DNA of 64,000 bases. Source: Phenylobacterium sp. LH3H17. GTDB lineage: Bacteria > Pseudomonadota > Alphaproteobacteria > Caulobacterales > Caulobacteraceae. Each line of letters begins with the position of its first letter. The stretch's first letter is position 1. The position numbers were made by a program, and so were the translations under genes. Below the pieces are notes generated by a model. It did not search any database. It had not been told where the DNA came from and saw only the letters and a list, made by a program, of their open reading frames with translations. Positions 17,387-25,776 of the stretch are shown here, one piece after another. The stretch is from the NCBI RefSeq assembly GCF_024298925.1, contig NZ_CP101283.1, positions 868,001 to 932,000 of the forward strand, written 5' to 3'.

Positions 17387-18241
17387 ATGGCCCTGCTTTC
17401 GCGCCGAAGCGCCCTGTTGAGCGGGCTCGCCCTGGCCTCGTGCGGCCGCAAGGCCGACGCGCCCGCAGCTCCTGTCAAGGACGCCATGACCCTGCAGGAC
17501 GCGGTGGCCGGAAGCTGGCGGACCGCCGCCGACAAGGCCCGCGACCCTTGGCGCCATCCGGTCGAGAGCCTGGAATTCTGGGGCCTCAAACCCGGCCAGA
17601 CGGTGGTGGAGTTCTGGCCCGGCGCGGGCTGGTACACCGATATCCTCGCGCCCTATCTGGCGGCCAACGACGGCAAGCTGATCGCCGCCAATCTGGAGCC
17701 CGCCGACCCGGCCGCCGTCGAGACCGTCGAGGCCTTCCGCCGCAAGCTGGAAGCCGACCGCAAGCTCTATGGCGCGGTGGAGATCACGGCCTTCGGGGCG
17801 ACCAGCGGTCCGGTGGCGCCGGCCGGGACCGCCGATCTGGTGCTTTTCCTGCGCAATCTGCACAACTGGATGGCGGCGGGCATCGTCGAGAAGGCGTTCC
17901 GTGACGCCTTCGCGGCGCTGAAGCCTGGCGGCGTCCTCGGCGTGGAGGAGCACCGCGCCGCGCCCGGCGGGGTGCAGGACGCCCTGGCCGCCGACGGCTA
18001 TGTCGATCAGGCCTATGCGGTGCGCCTGGCCCAGGAGGCCGGTTTCGCCCTGGACAAGGCCAGCGAGATCAACGCCAACCCCAAGGATACGCGCAGCCAT
18101 CCCTTCGGGGTCTGGACCCTGCCGCCCGTGCGCCTGACCGCGCCGCGCGGCGAGCCCCAGGATCCGGCCTTCGACCGCGCCAAGTACGACGAGATCGGCG
18201 AGAGCGATCGGATGACCCTGCGGTTCGTGAAGCCCTCGTAG
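17387..18241 (+). CDS. Exported methyltransferase-fold lipoprotein 2
   Basis: A 284-residue paralogue of the preceding protein. The N-terminus has Arg residues, a hydrophobic stretch and a lipobox (LALASCGRK), predicting a lipid-anchored periplasmic protein with Cys near position 19. The methyltransferase motif is EFWPGAGWYTDILAPYL; LRNLHNWM, GVLGVEEHRA and HPFGVWTLPP follow as in the first copy. ATG 17387 is preferred over the TTG at 17318, which would place the terminator-like hairpin inside the gene and bury the lipobox. The role is unknown. Confidence 0.83.
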   Translation: MALLSRRSALLSGLALASCGRKADAPAAPVKDAMTLQDAVAGSWRTAADKARDPWRHPVESLEFWGLKPGQTVVEFWPGAGWYTDILAPYLAANDGKLIAANLEPADPAAVETVEAFRRKLEADRKLYGAVEITAFGATSGPVAPAGTADLVLFLRNLHNWMAAGIVEKAFRDAFAALKPGGVLGVEEHRAAPGGVQDALAADGYVDQAYAVRLAQEAGFALDKASEINANPKDTRSHPFGVWTLPPVRLTAPRGEPQDPAFDRAKYDEIGESDRMTLRFVKPS

Positions 18242-18358
18242 CTCACCGCCACTCACGGCTGCCGCGCGCCAGATGAACGGGACCTCGCGGCCGGCGTCAG
18301 AAATGGGCCATCTTGTCCGGGCTAGAACGGCACGGTCGCTTCACGCTAAAGGCCAGGA

Positions 18359-18814
18359 ATGCTTCGCACGCCCCTCTTCGCCGCCCTCGTGGCCGGCGCC
18401 TTCGCCGTCCCGGCGTTCGCCCAGGACGGCGCGATCCTGCCCGGCTACTGGGCGGTGACCAACAAGGTCAGCGCGGTGATCAGCCAGACAAAGAAAGAGA
18501 ACCGATGCATCACCCCCTCGGAGGTGCAGAAGTTCATGATGGGGCCGTCCAACCGCCACTACAAATGCGACTATCCCACGAGGATCTTCAAAGGCGGCAA
18601 GATCACGCTGAAGGGCAAGTGCGCCACCAGGAACGGCCACACCGCCCTGCTGGAAGCCACCGGTTCCTATTCGCCGACAACCTTCAAGATGGTTGCCGAT
18701 ATCGACACCTCCTGGTCGGGCTTGCCGCTCAGCGGCCGGGCGACCACCGAGGCTAGGCGGATATCCGAGACCTGCCCGGCGCCTGCCGCCACGGCGGCCT
18801 CTCCGCCAGCCTAG
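18359..18814 (+). CDS. DUF3617 family periplasmic protein
   Basis: A 151-residue protein with a signal peptide (about 1-21, ending PAFAQ). The mature region has the DUF3617 pattern LPGYWAVTNKV, a Cys in NRCITPSEV, and a second Cys in HYKCDYPTR, followed by further paired Cys. A Shine-Dalgarno CCAGGA precedes the ATG. The function of the family is not known; it is probably periplasmic. Confidence 0.85.
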   Translation: MLRTPLFAALVAGAFAVPAFAQDGAILPGYWAVTNKVSAVISQTKKENRCITPSEVQKFMMGPSNRHYKCDYPTRIFKGGKITLKGKCATRNGHTALLEATGSYSPTTFKMVADIDTSWSGLPLSGRATTEARRISETCPAPAATAASPPA

Positions 18815-18931
18815 GCGGAGTGATCGACGGGCGCGGTGGCGCTTTTCAACTGGAACCCTAGCGGCGCCGTTTACTTGCCGCTCGCCAGGGGCGAAGGTGC
18901 CGCTCACTTCCCCGTGAGAGACGATCCCCGT

Positions 18932-19240
18932 ATGGCGACCCTTCAGGAACTGACGCAGCGTGTGAAGGCCGCAGTCGGCGAGGACGCGGGTCTGGGCAAG
19001 AGCTTCAAGATCGACCTGCGCGGCGAAGGCTTCATCCACATCGACGGCGGCGCGGTCACCAATGAGGACAAGCCCGCCGACCTGACCTTATCGGTCAAGC
19101 ATGCCGACCTGGAGGCCCTGGGCCGCCGGCAGCTCGATCCCATGACCGCGGTGATGACCGGCCGGTTGAAGCTGTCGGACATGGGGCTGGCCATGTCGCT
19201 GCAGCCCCAGATGCAAGCGCTGTTCTCCAAGCTCGGATGA
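18932..19240 (+). CDS. SCP2 sterol-binding domain protein
   Basis: A 102-residue single-domain protein of the SCP2 fold, which binds lipids or sterol-like ligands. The motifs are FKIDLRGEGFIHIDGG, then DLTLSVKHADLEALGRRQLDPMTAVMTGRLKLSG-like sequence (here ending KLSDMGLAMSL). ATG 18932 is chosen because the SCP2 domain begins there; the earlier in-frame start would add an unconserved segment. It is 7 bp before the hydrolase gene, so the two probably form one operon. Confidence 0.9.
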   Translation: MATLQELTQRVKAAVGEDAGLGKSFKIDLRGEGFIHIDGGAVTNEDKPADLTLSVKHADLEALGRRQLDPMTAVMTGRLKLSDMGLAMSLQPQMQALFSKLG

Positions 19241-19247
19241 GACGTCC

Positions 19248-20699
19248 GTGACCGCACCCCTTATCGCCACCCCCACCGCGCCGATCCCGCAGGGAGGCGA
19301 GGCCGACTGGTTCAGCGGCGCCGGCGGCGCCCGCCTGCGCGCGGCCCTGTTCCCGGCCAAGGGGAAGGTCCTGGGCTCGGTGGTGCTGAGCGGCGGACGC
19401 ACCGAACCTATTGAAAAGTATTTCGAGGTCGTCGAGGAGCTGACGGCCCGCGGCTTCGTGGTGCTGACCCACGACTGGCGCGGCCAGGGGCTGTCGCATC
19501 GCGACCTGCGCGATCGTCTGGCCGGCCACGCCGACGGCTATCAGGCCTTCCTGCGCGACTTCGAGGCCCTGCTGGCCGCCTATGGCCCGCGCCTGCCCAA
19601 GCCGTGGTACGCCCTCGGCCACTCCATGGGCGGCTGCCTGACCCTGCTGGCGCTCGCCCACGGCCAGGCCAGGCACTTCGAGGGCGCGGTGCTCTCCGCG
19701 CCCATGCTAGGCGTGCGCACCGGCAATATCCCGCTGGTGATCGCCCGCGGGCTGGCCGGCCTCAACGTGCTGTTGGGCCGCGGCGGACGCTACGCCCGGC
19801 CGCCGTCCAACGCGACGGAGACCTTCGAGACCAACGTGCTCACCCATGACCGCGCCCGCTGGGCGCGGACCCAGGCTCAGGTCGCGGCCTATCCGGATCT
19901 GGCCCTGGGCGGCCCCACCTGGGGCTGGCTGGACTTCGCCTTCCGGGCGACCGCCTATCTCGGCCAGGCGGGGAACTTGAAAAGCGTGGCGATTCCGGTC
20001 GTCATCTGCTCGGCGGAAAAAGACAAGCTTGTCGACAATGATGCGCAAAGGGCCGTGGCCGCGAAACTGCCGAAGGGCGAGTTCCTCGATGTGCAGGGCG
20101 CCTACCACGAAATCCTGATGGAGACGGACACTATGCGGAACATCTTCTTGCGGGCGTTCGACGCTCTGACGGGCAAGTCGCCGGCCCCGGCCCCGGCCCC
20201 GGCCCCGGCCCCGGCCCCGGCTCCCGCCGCCGCGCCGGCGCCCGCTCCGGTGGCCGCCGCTCCGGCTCCCACCCCGGCTCCCACTCCGGCGCCCGCCGCG
20301 CCGGCAGCTCCGAAACCTGCGGCGCCCAAGGCTGCGGCCCCGAAACCCGCGGCTCCGAAGCCTGCGGCGAAGAAGGCCCCTGCCAAGGCGGCCGCGCCGA
20401 AGCCGGCCGCCACGCCTAAGGCTCCCGCCAAAGCCGCCGCGAAGCCGGCCGCCGCCGCCAAGGTCGCGGCTCCGAAGGCGGCCGCTAAGCCGGCCAAGAC
20501 GGCGCCTGCGAAAGTCGCCGCGAAGCCCGCCGTCACCAAGCCCGCGACTAAGGCCGCCGCGCCGAAGAAGGCGCCCGCGAAGCCGGCCGCCCCCAAGGCG
20601 ATCAAGCCCGCAGCGGCCAAGCCAGCGCCGAAAGCCGCCGCCAAGCCCGCGACCGCCAAGAAGCCCGCCGTCGCGAAGAAGCCGGCGCCGAAGAAGTAG
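19248..20699 (+). CDS. Alpha/beta hydrolase (lysophospholipase-like) with Ala/Pro/Lys tail
   Basis: A 483-residue protein starting at GTG 19248. Residues about 1-305 are a serine hydrolase of the PldB/monoglyceride-lipase type: HDWRGQGLS, the nucleophile elbow GHSMGG, and a late DKLVDNDAQ loop, with the final His in GAYHEIL. Residues about 311-483 are low-complexity: first AP dipeptides, then KPAAPK-like repeats resembling histone H1 or bacterial nucleoid proteins. The tail is highly basic. It follows the SCP2 gene by 7 bp, hinting at a lipid-related role. The tail could bind DNA, RNA or polyanionic surface polymers. Confidence 0.9.
   Translation: MTAPLIATPTAPIPQGGEADWFSGAGGARLRAALFPAKGKVLGSVVLSGGRTEPIEKYFEVVEELTARGFVVLTHDWRGQGLSHRDLRDRLAGHADGYQAFLRDFEALLAAYGPRLPKPWYALGHSMGGCLTLLALAHGQARHFEGAVLSAPMLGVRTGNIPLVIARGLAGLNVLLGRGGRYARPPSNATETFETNVLTHDRARWARTQAQVAAYPDLALGGPTWGWLDFAFRATAYLGQAGNLKSVAIPVVICSAEKDKLVDNDAQRAVAAKLPKGEFLDVQGAYHEILMETDTMRNIFLRAFDALTGKSPAPAPAPAPAPAPAPAAAPAPAPVAAAPAPTPAPTPAPAAPAAPKPAAPKAAAPKPAAPKPAAKKAPAKAAAPKPAATPKAPAKAAAKPAAAAKVAAPKAAAKPAKTAPAKVAAKPAVTKPATKAAAPKKAPAKPAAPKAIKPAAAKPAPKAAAKPATAKKPAVAKKPAPKK
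20181..20220 (+). repeat. CCGGCC hexamer tract inside the hydrolase gene
   Basis: Nearly seven uninterrupted copies of a CCGGCC hexamer encode the first Ala-Pro dipeptides of the hydrolase tail. Hexamer gain or loss would keep the frame and change tail length by two residues per unit. Confidence 0.85.
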
Positions 20700-21521
20700 C
20701 TATTTCGCCGACCGTCGCAGGGCGACCAGGGCCTCGTCGAGGCAGGCCTGGTCGCCGGCGATGACGATCTGGCCCCCGTGCTGGCCGACCGGCGCGCCGC
20801 GCCAGTCGGTGACCAGGCCGCCCGCGCCCGCGATCAACGGGATGGCGCTCTCGATGTCCCAGGACTTCAGGCCGGCCTCGATGACCATGTCCATCGTGCC
20901 CGCCGCGACCATGGCGTAGGCGTAGGCGTCGCAGCCCAGCCGCGCCAGCTTGGCGGCGGCCCGCACCTGGGTCCAGGCGCCCAGTTCCGGCCCGTCGAAA
21001 CAGCCCTCCGGATCGGTGGTGGAGATGATGGCGTCGGTGAGCTTGGGGCAGGGCCTAACCTTCAGCGGCCGGCTCGCGCCGCGCGAGATCAGCCGCGAAC
21101 CGCCGGCATGGCCGATATAGAGCTCGCCGAGATAGGGCTGCCCGATGGAGCCGAGCACGGGTTTCCCGTGGTGGCGCAGGCCGATCAGGGTGCACCAGAG
21201 CGGCAGGCCGGCGATGAAGGCCCGAGTGCCGTCGACGGGATCCAGCACCCAGACGAACTCGGCGTCGGGGCGATCCTCGCCGTATTCCTCGCCGATCACG
21301 CCGTGGTCGGGATAGCGCTGCGAGATCAGTTTTCGGATCGCGGCCTCCGCGCCCTTGTCGGCGGCGGTGACGGGATCGAAGCCCTTGAGCCCGCCCTTGT
21401 CCTCCAGGCCGTGGTCGGCGCGAAACAGCGGTTCGATGGCCGCCGCCGAGGCGGCGTTGAGTTCGATCAGGAAGCTGTCCAGTTCGAAAAGACGGCCGGC
21501 GGCGAGGATGGAGTCGGGCAT
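20700..21521 (-). CDS. Inositol monophosphatase family protein, probable histidinol-phosphatase
   Basis: A 273-residue Mg-dependent phosphatase. The motifs are FDPVTAADKGAE, GEEYGE and DPVDGTRAFIAGLPLW (metal site), then WDIESAIPLIAGAGG (second metal Asp). The FIAGLPLW stretch is characteristic of the HisN-like histidinol-phosphatase branch. Its stop abuts the convergent hydrolase stop. No histidine-biosynthesis gene is nearby, so the specific substrate is inferred from sequence only. Confidence 0.9.
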   Translation of the reverse strand: MPDSILAAGRLFELDSFLIELNAASAAAIEPLFRADHGLEDKGGLKGFDPVTAADKGAEAAIRKLISQRYPDHGVIGEEYGEDRPDAEFVWVLDPVDGTRAFIAGLPLWCTLIGLRHHGKPVLGSIGQPYLGELYIGHAGGSRLISRGASRPLKVRPCPKLTDAIISTTDPEGCFDGPELGAWTQVRAAAKLARLGCDAYAYAMVAAGTMDMVIEAGLKSWDIESAIPLIAGAGGLVTDWRGAPVGQHGGQIVIAGDQACLDEALVALRRSAK

Positions 21522-21598
21522 GGCTCCCGCTTTACCCCGCCGCCGGTCCCCGCGAAATCCCCCCCCAGGGCCCGCGGGTCGCCAATGTCGCGTTGGGC

Positions 21599-21991
21599 TC
21601 AGGCGATGGGATGGTCGCCGTTGAGCGACTTGGCGAGGTCTAGGAGGCGGCGGCGCGGACGCTCGCCGAGCTGGTAGTAGGCGCGGATCAGGTCGAGGGT
21701 TTCCTTGCGGGCGAACATCTCGCCGCCGGCTTCACCTTCGCCCGCGGTCTCGCGCTGCGCGGCTTCGGCGAAGCCGTCGTAGAAGTAGCCGACCGGCACT
21801 TCCAGGGCCTCGGAGAGCTGCCACAGACGGGCCGCGGAGATGCGGTTGGCGCCGCACTCGTACTTCTGGATCTGCTGGAACCGGACGCCGCAGGCGCCGG
21901 CCAGTTGTTGTTGGGTCAGGCCGAGCAGCCGGCGACGCCGGCGAAGACGCTTGCCCAGGTGAACGTCGATGTTGTTGCCCATGGGCTCCAT
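21599..21991 (-). CDS. XRE-family transcriptional regulator
   Basis: A 130-residue DNA-binding protein. The helix-turn-helix covers about 12-65 (GKRLRRRRRLLGLTQQQLA, then GVRFQQIQKYECG) and matches the short XRE regulators common in Caulobacterales. The C-terminal third is charged and probably dimerises. Start ATG 21991 has a purine-rich AGGGGGG four bases away, and a second ATG follows three codons later. It is divergent from the acyltransferase gene at 22120 across 128 bp, a possible target. Confidence 0.88.
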   Translation of the reverse strand: MEPMGNNIDVHLGKRLRRRRRLLGLTQQQLAGACGVRFQQIQKYECGANRISAARLWQLSEALEVPVGYFYDGFAEAAQRETAGEGEAGGEMFARKETLDLIRAYYQLGERPRRRLLDLAKSLNGDHPIA

Positions 21992-22119
21992 ATCGCCCCC
22001 CTCGCATCTGCTTGGAGCCGTCCCAAAACGAAACGGCTTGAGCTGGATCGCGCAAATCGCGCGCCAAGCGAGCGGAGTTCGCGTTGCACGGAAGGGAACG
22101 ACACGACTACTAGAGGGAC

Positions 22120-23034
22120 ATGACGCAGGCTGGACCGTCCCGATGGCAGGACTTCCTCTGGCGCCTCGAGGCCCTGGCCTTCGACGCGGTGATCCTGCTC
22201 GCCCGCGCCCTGCCGGTGGACGCGGTCTCCGACTTCGGCGCCTGGTTTTTCAAGACCTTAGGCCCGCTGACCAGCGCCCACCGGGTCGCCGAGACCAACC
22301 TGCGCATCGTCTTCCCGCAGGCCTCCGACGCCGAGATTAGACGCCTGCTGCGCGCCCAATGGGACAATACCGGCCGCACCTTCCTGGAGCTGCTGATCAT
22401 GGACCGGATCATCGGCGACCCGGATCGCGTCGAGGTGGTGAACGCCGCGCGCCTGCGGCAGATCGCCGCCAAGAAGGAGCCCGTGGTGTTCGTTTCGGGC
22501 CATTTCTCGAATTTCGAGGTGATGCCCGCGGTGATCGTGAATTCGCCCGTGGTCAGCCAGATCACCTATCGGGCGATGAACAACCCGTATGTGGAGGCGC
22601 GGGTCCGTGACTATCGTTTCCGCTACGGCGTCCGCTACTTCGCGCCCAAGGGCGGCGACGGCGCGCGCGAACTCCTGGCCGCCCTGGGGCGTGGCGAGTC
22701 CGTGGCCCTGATGAACGACCAGAAGTTCAACGGCGGGGTGGCGGCCCCGTTCTTCGGCCGCACCGTCCACACCGCGCCCGGGCCCTCGCGCCTCGCCCTG
22801 CGGTTCGACACCGTGCTGCAGCCCATGTCCGTGCAGCGCAAGCACAAGGCCCGCTTCCGCGTGGTGGTCCACGATCCCATCGCGCTCACCAAGACCGGTG
22901 ACATGGCCGCCGACATCGAGGCCGGGGTGCGCAAGGTCAACGCCTTCATCGAGGCCCAGGTGCTCCAACGTCCCGCCGAGTGGTTCTGGACCCACCGCCG
23001 CTGGCCTAGCGAGGTCTACAAGCGCGCGCGGTAG
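22120..23034 (+). CDS. Lysophospholipid/lipid A acyltransferase (LpxL/HtrB family)
   Basis: A 304-residue membrane-associated acyltransferase. The catalytic H-x4-E motif is HFSNFE at 128-133, and a conserved NDQKFNGGVAAPFFG follows. The C-terminal WFWTHRRWP motif is typical of LpxL/HtrB proteins, which add secondary acyl chains to lipid A. One N-terminal hydrophobic stretch (about 20-40) should anchor it in the inner membrane. ATG 22120 is separated from the divergent XRE regulator by a short intergenic region. Confidence 0.9.
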   Translation: MTQAGPSRWQDFLWRLEALAFDAVILLARALPVDAVSDFGAWFFKTLGPLTSAHRVAETNLRIVFPQASDAEIRRLLRAQWDNTGRTFLELLIMDRIIGDPDRVEVVNAARLRQIAAKKEPVVFVSGHFSNFEVMPAVIVNSPVVSQITYRAMNNPYVEARVRDYRFRYGVRYFAPKGGDGARELLAALGRGESVALMNDQKFNGGVAAPFFGRTVHTAPGPSRLALRFDTVLQPMSVQRKHKARFRVVVHDPIALTKTGDMAADIEAGVRKVNAFIEAQVLQRPAEWFWTHRRWPSEVYKRAR

Positions 23035-23234
23035 CCGAGCTCAGGCCGGCGCGGCGCCCCCCAACATCAGCATGGGATCCATGCGCCGGCCGCGCCACAG
23101 CACGCACCAGTTGGCGACCGGTGGCGCGGTCGAAGCCGACCACGAAGGCGCCGGTGGCCGAGGCGCGGGCGGGGCGCTATAGGCCGGTCCGAACAGCGCG
23201 AATGTAGCTGGCCCGCTGAGCGCCGCCCGACGGT

Positions 23235-23459
23235 TCAGGGGTTCAGTTCCTTCCAGCGCGCCGTGGCCTCCGCCGGGGTGGCGTAGGCTTCCTGCAGCGC
23301 GGGGTTCCAATAGCGCAGCGCTTCCACCGGGATCTTGGCCTTGGTCACGGCGCAGAGCACATAGCGGCCAGGCTTGAGGACGACGAATTCGCCGTCGCCG
23401 TAGTGCAGGACAGCGAGGTCGGCCGGCTGGCCGGCGAGGTCACGATCATGAGCGTTCAT
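23235..23459 (-). CDS. DUF2093 family protein
   Basis: A 74-residue protein recognised as DUF2093 from AVLHYGDGEFVVLKPG and the later C-A-V-T and LRYWN-x-x-x-QEAY. ATG 23459 gives the family's usual short N-terminus; the longer frame upstream has no conserved sequence. The family is widespread in alphaproteobacteria and of unknown function. The 200 bp between it and the acyltransferase gene hold no convincing gene. Confidence 0.85.
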   Translation of the reverse strand: MNAHDRDLAGQPADLAVLHYGDGEFVVLKPGRYVLCAVTKAKIPVEALRYWNPALQEAYATPAEATARWKELNP

Positions 23460-23545
23460 GGGCGCCATTCTAACCGTGGAAGGCCGGTTCGAACAGGCCA
23501 GCCTGGGTTCAAGCGCCGAACCGACGATCGGCAAGCCTGCGTGGG

Positions 23546-23905
23546 TCAGGGCTTGGACTTGCCTGGCGCGCCGCCGCCTTGGCCGGGTGTGCCGCCGCTC
23601 TGACCAGGGGGACCTCCGCCGCCTTGTCCTGGCGTTCCGCCACTTTGGCCGGGTGTTGCGCCGCTCTGCCCTGGCGCCCCGCCGGATTGGCCCGGCGCCC
23701 CGGAACCCCCGGATCCTCCGCTCGACTGTCCACTGGACGCGCTCGCCATCACGATCGAGGTCGAGTTGAAGCTGGTGGAGATCGAAGTGCTCAGGCCCAA
23801 GGCGGACAAGCCAAGGGCCGCGGAAACACAGGCCAGAAGCAGCGCGTATTCGGCCGCTGACGATCCATTGTCATCACGAAGAAAGCAGCGATCGCGCAAT
23901 TTCAT
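23546..23905 (-). CDS. Flp-pilin-like protein with Gly/Gln/Ser/Pro repeat tail
   Basis: A 119-residue protein. The first part matches the Flp/Fap pilin signature: polar leader, then DDNGSSAAEYALLLA, with a hydrophobic helix to about residue 50. The rest (about 57-119) is a low-complexity tail of GQSGGxPGQ-like repeats reminiscent of collagen-like proteins. ATG 23905 fits the short pilin leader. No cpa/tad pilus gene is nearby. It could be a minor or surface-presented pilin. Confidence 0.8.
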   Translation of the reverse strand: MKLRDRCFLRDDNGSSAAEYALLLACVSAALGLSALGLSTSISTSFNSTSIVMASASSGQSSGGSGGSGAPGQSGGAPGQSGATPGQSGGTPGQGGGGPPGQSGGTPGQGGGAPGKSKP

Positions 23906-23955
23906 CGGCGTGTCCCCAAACACAATTCTAATCGCCAAGTTTTCGCTTGCTCAAG

Positions 23956-23986
23956 CCCAATACTGATATTGGGGTCATCATTGGGG
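23956..23986. promoter_or_regulatory. Palindrome and direct repeat upstream of the pilin-like gene
   Basis: CCCAATA-CTGA-TATTGGG is a perfect 7-bp inverted repeat at 23956-23973. ATTGGGG recurs 12 bp further on (23980-23986), about one helical turn. The sites lie 51-81 bp before the pilin-like start, a normal place for a transcription factor. No known consensus is matched. The flanking sequence is richer in A and T than the surroundings. Confidence 0.5.
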
Positions 23987-24053
23987 ATAATTAGGAGAAC
24001 TGGCCACAAGCTTCACCCGTGGCTTGAATCGCACTTGGCCGCGATCTGCGCGC

Positions 24054-25628
24054 TTAGAATAGATCGCCCTGGGCGGATGGCGTGGCGGCGGGCTTGGCCG
24101 GCCTTGCGGGCTTGGGCGCCGCCGCCGCCGCCGAGGTCGGCGTCCCGTCGATGGTCGCCTCGCGGGCCTGGTCTGCGAAGATCAGGCGAACGCTCTCCCC
24201 GCTGACCAAGGATCCGCCTTCGCGCACCAGCGAGCGGTCCGGCCGTTCGACCCGGGCGAAGCCGCGCTTTAGCGGGGCGTCGGGGTTCACCGAGGCATAG
24301 AGCTTGCCCAGGCTTGTCAGCCGCTCGCCGGCCCGCTCCAGCCCGCGGTCGACGGCGGGGCGGAGTCGGACGGCGATCCGCGACAGGGCATCGGCCTGAA
24401 GCTGCTGTGGGCGCTGCAGGAGACTTGGAATGAGCCGCGCGCAGACCCGGTTCAGTTCGTTGCGGCGCAGGGTGACGCTGCGCTCGAGGCTCGCCGTCAG
24501 GCGCTCGCCAACGCCCTTCAGCCGCTCGGCCCGAATCCGCTGCGGCTGCTGAAGCAGCATCGGCGTCAGACGCGCGCCGGCGCGCACCAGCGCGGTTTCG
24601 TGGGCCGCCACGTTTCGCGCCAACCCCGCGCCTAGCCGGCTGGCGACCAAGTCGAAGCGCTGGCCGGCCATCTCCACGAGGTCGGGCACGCGGGCCAGGG
24701 CGCGGCCGGCGTTCTGCACCCGGCCTCGGCGGTCTTCCACCATTCGGCCGCCGCCGCGGTGCAGGCGGGCCGACAGGTCGGCGATCCCGGCGCGCAACTC
24801 GCTCAGGACCGGGGTGGCCATCTCGGCCGCCGCCGTCGGCGTGGGCGCGCGCCGGTCGGAAACAAAGTCGATCAGGGTGGTGTCGGTCTCGTGACCCACG
24901 GCCGAGATCAGCGGAATGGTCCCGGCGAACACGGTCCGCGCCAGGGCCTCGTCGTTGAACGCCCAGAGATCCTCCACCGAGCCTCCGCCGCGGGCGACGA
25001 TGATGATGTCGGGGCGCGGGACCGGCCCGCCGGGCTCCAGGGCGTTGAACCGGGCGATGGCGTTCGCGACCTGGGCGGCGGCGGTCTCGCCCTGGACCAC
25101 CACGGGCCAGACGATCACCCGGCAGGGCCAGCGATCGCGGATGCGGTGCAGGATGTCGCGGATGACGGCGCCGGTCGGGCTGGTGATCACCCCCACCACG
25201 GCGGGCAGGGCGGGGAGGGCGCGCTTGGCGGAGGCTTCGAAAAGGCCCTCGGCCTGCAGCTTGACCTTCAGCCGCTCCAGTTGGGCCAGCAGGGCGCCGA
25301 CCCCGGCCGCCTCCATGGTCTCGATGACGATCTGGTAGCGGGAGCCGGCCGGATAGGTGGTGATCTTGCCGGTGACGATCACCTCCAGCCCCTGCTCGGG
25401 CCGGACGGAGAGGTTGCGGACCGAGCCCTTCCACACCACCCCGTCGATGGCGGCGCGATCGTCCTTGAGCGTCAGATAGACGTGGCCGTTGGAGTGGTGG
25501 GTCACCTTGCTGAGCTCGGCGCGCAGACGCACGAAGCCGTAGGCGTCCTCCAGGGTGCGCTTGAGCGCGAAGGCCAGTTCCGAGACGGAATAGGCCTTGG
25601 CGTTGGAGTCGGTGTCGACGTCGGTCAT
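24054..25628 (-). CDS. xseA: Exodeoxyribonuclease VII large subunit
   Basis: The large subunit of the single-strand nuclease that acts in DNA repair and recombination, with XseB. It is 524 residues from ATG 25628. The N-terminal OB-fold (about 5-110) contains [13 protein letters not shown] and HVYLTLKDD. The catalytic region has [32 protein letters not shown] and [15 protein letters not shown]. Long coiled-coil helices follow. The C-terminal end is Ala/Pro-rich beyond the usual core. It lies downstream of gcrA on the same strand. Confidence 0.95.
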   Translation of the reverse strand: MTDVDTDSNAKAYSVSELAFALKRTLEDAYGFVRLRAELSKVTHHSNGHVYLTLKDDRAAIDGVVWKGSVRNLSVRPEQGLEVIVTGKITTYPAGSRYQIVIETMEAAGVGALLAQLERLKVKLQAEGLFEASAKRALPALPAVVGVITSPTGAVIRDILHRIRDRWPCRVIVWPVVVQGETAAAQVANAIARFNALEPGGPVPRPDIIIVARGGGSVEDLWAFNDEALARTVFAGTIPLISAVGHETDTTLIDFVSDRRAPTPTAAAEMATPVLSELRAGIADLSARLHRGGGRMVEDRRGRVQNAGRALARVPDLVEMAGQRFDLVASRLGAGLARNVAAHETALVRAGARLTPMLLQQPQRIRAERLKGVGERLTASLERSVTLRRNELNRVCARLIPSLLQRPQQLQADALSRIAVRLRPAVDRGLERAGERLTSLGKLYASVNPDAPLKRGFARVERPDRSLVREGGSLVSGESVRLIFADQAREATIDGTPTSAAAAAPKPARPAKPAATPSAQGDLF

Positions 25629-25776
25629 CGGGGAGGAAGGTAGCGGGGGTGGGCGTAAACCCAACCCCCTAGACTACAGATCGCGAAAATAGGCGGGGCG
25701 CGTTCGGCGACGATACGCATCGCCCTTCAGTGTGAACGCGCCCGCGACCCATCCCCCCGGAACTGAGATCTCGGAA

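Noticed and set aside
20102..20659. Ala/Gly-rich open frame antisense to the hydrolase tail
   Set aside because: It mirrors the low-complexity Ala/Pro/Lys tail and has no start site or conserved motif.
23041..23310. Open frame between the acyltransferase and DUF2093 genes
   Set aside because: It overlaps the DUF2093 gene in another frame and has no domain or ribosome site; at most a decayed remnant.
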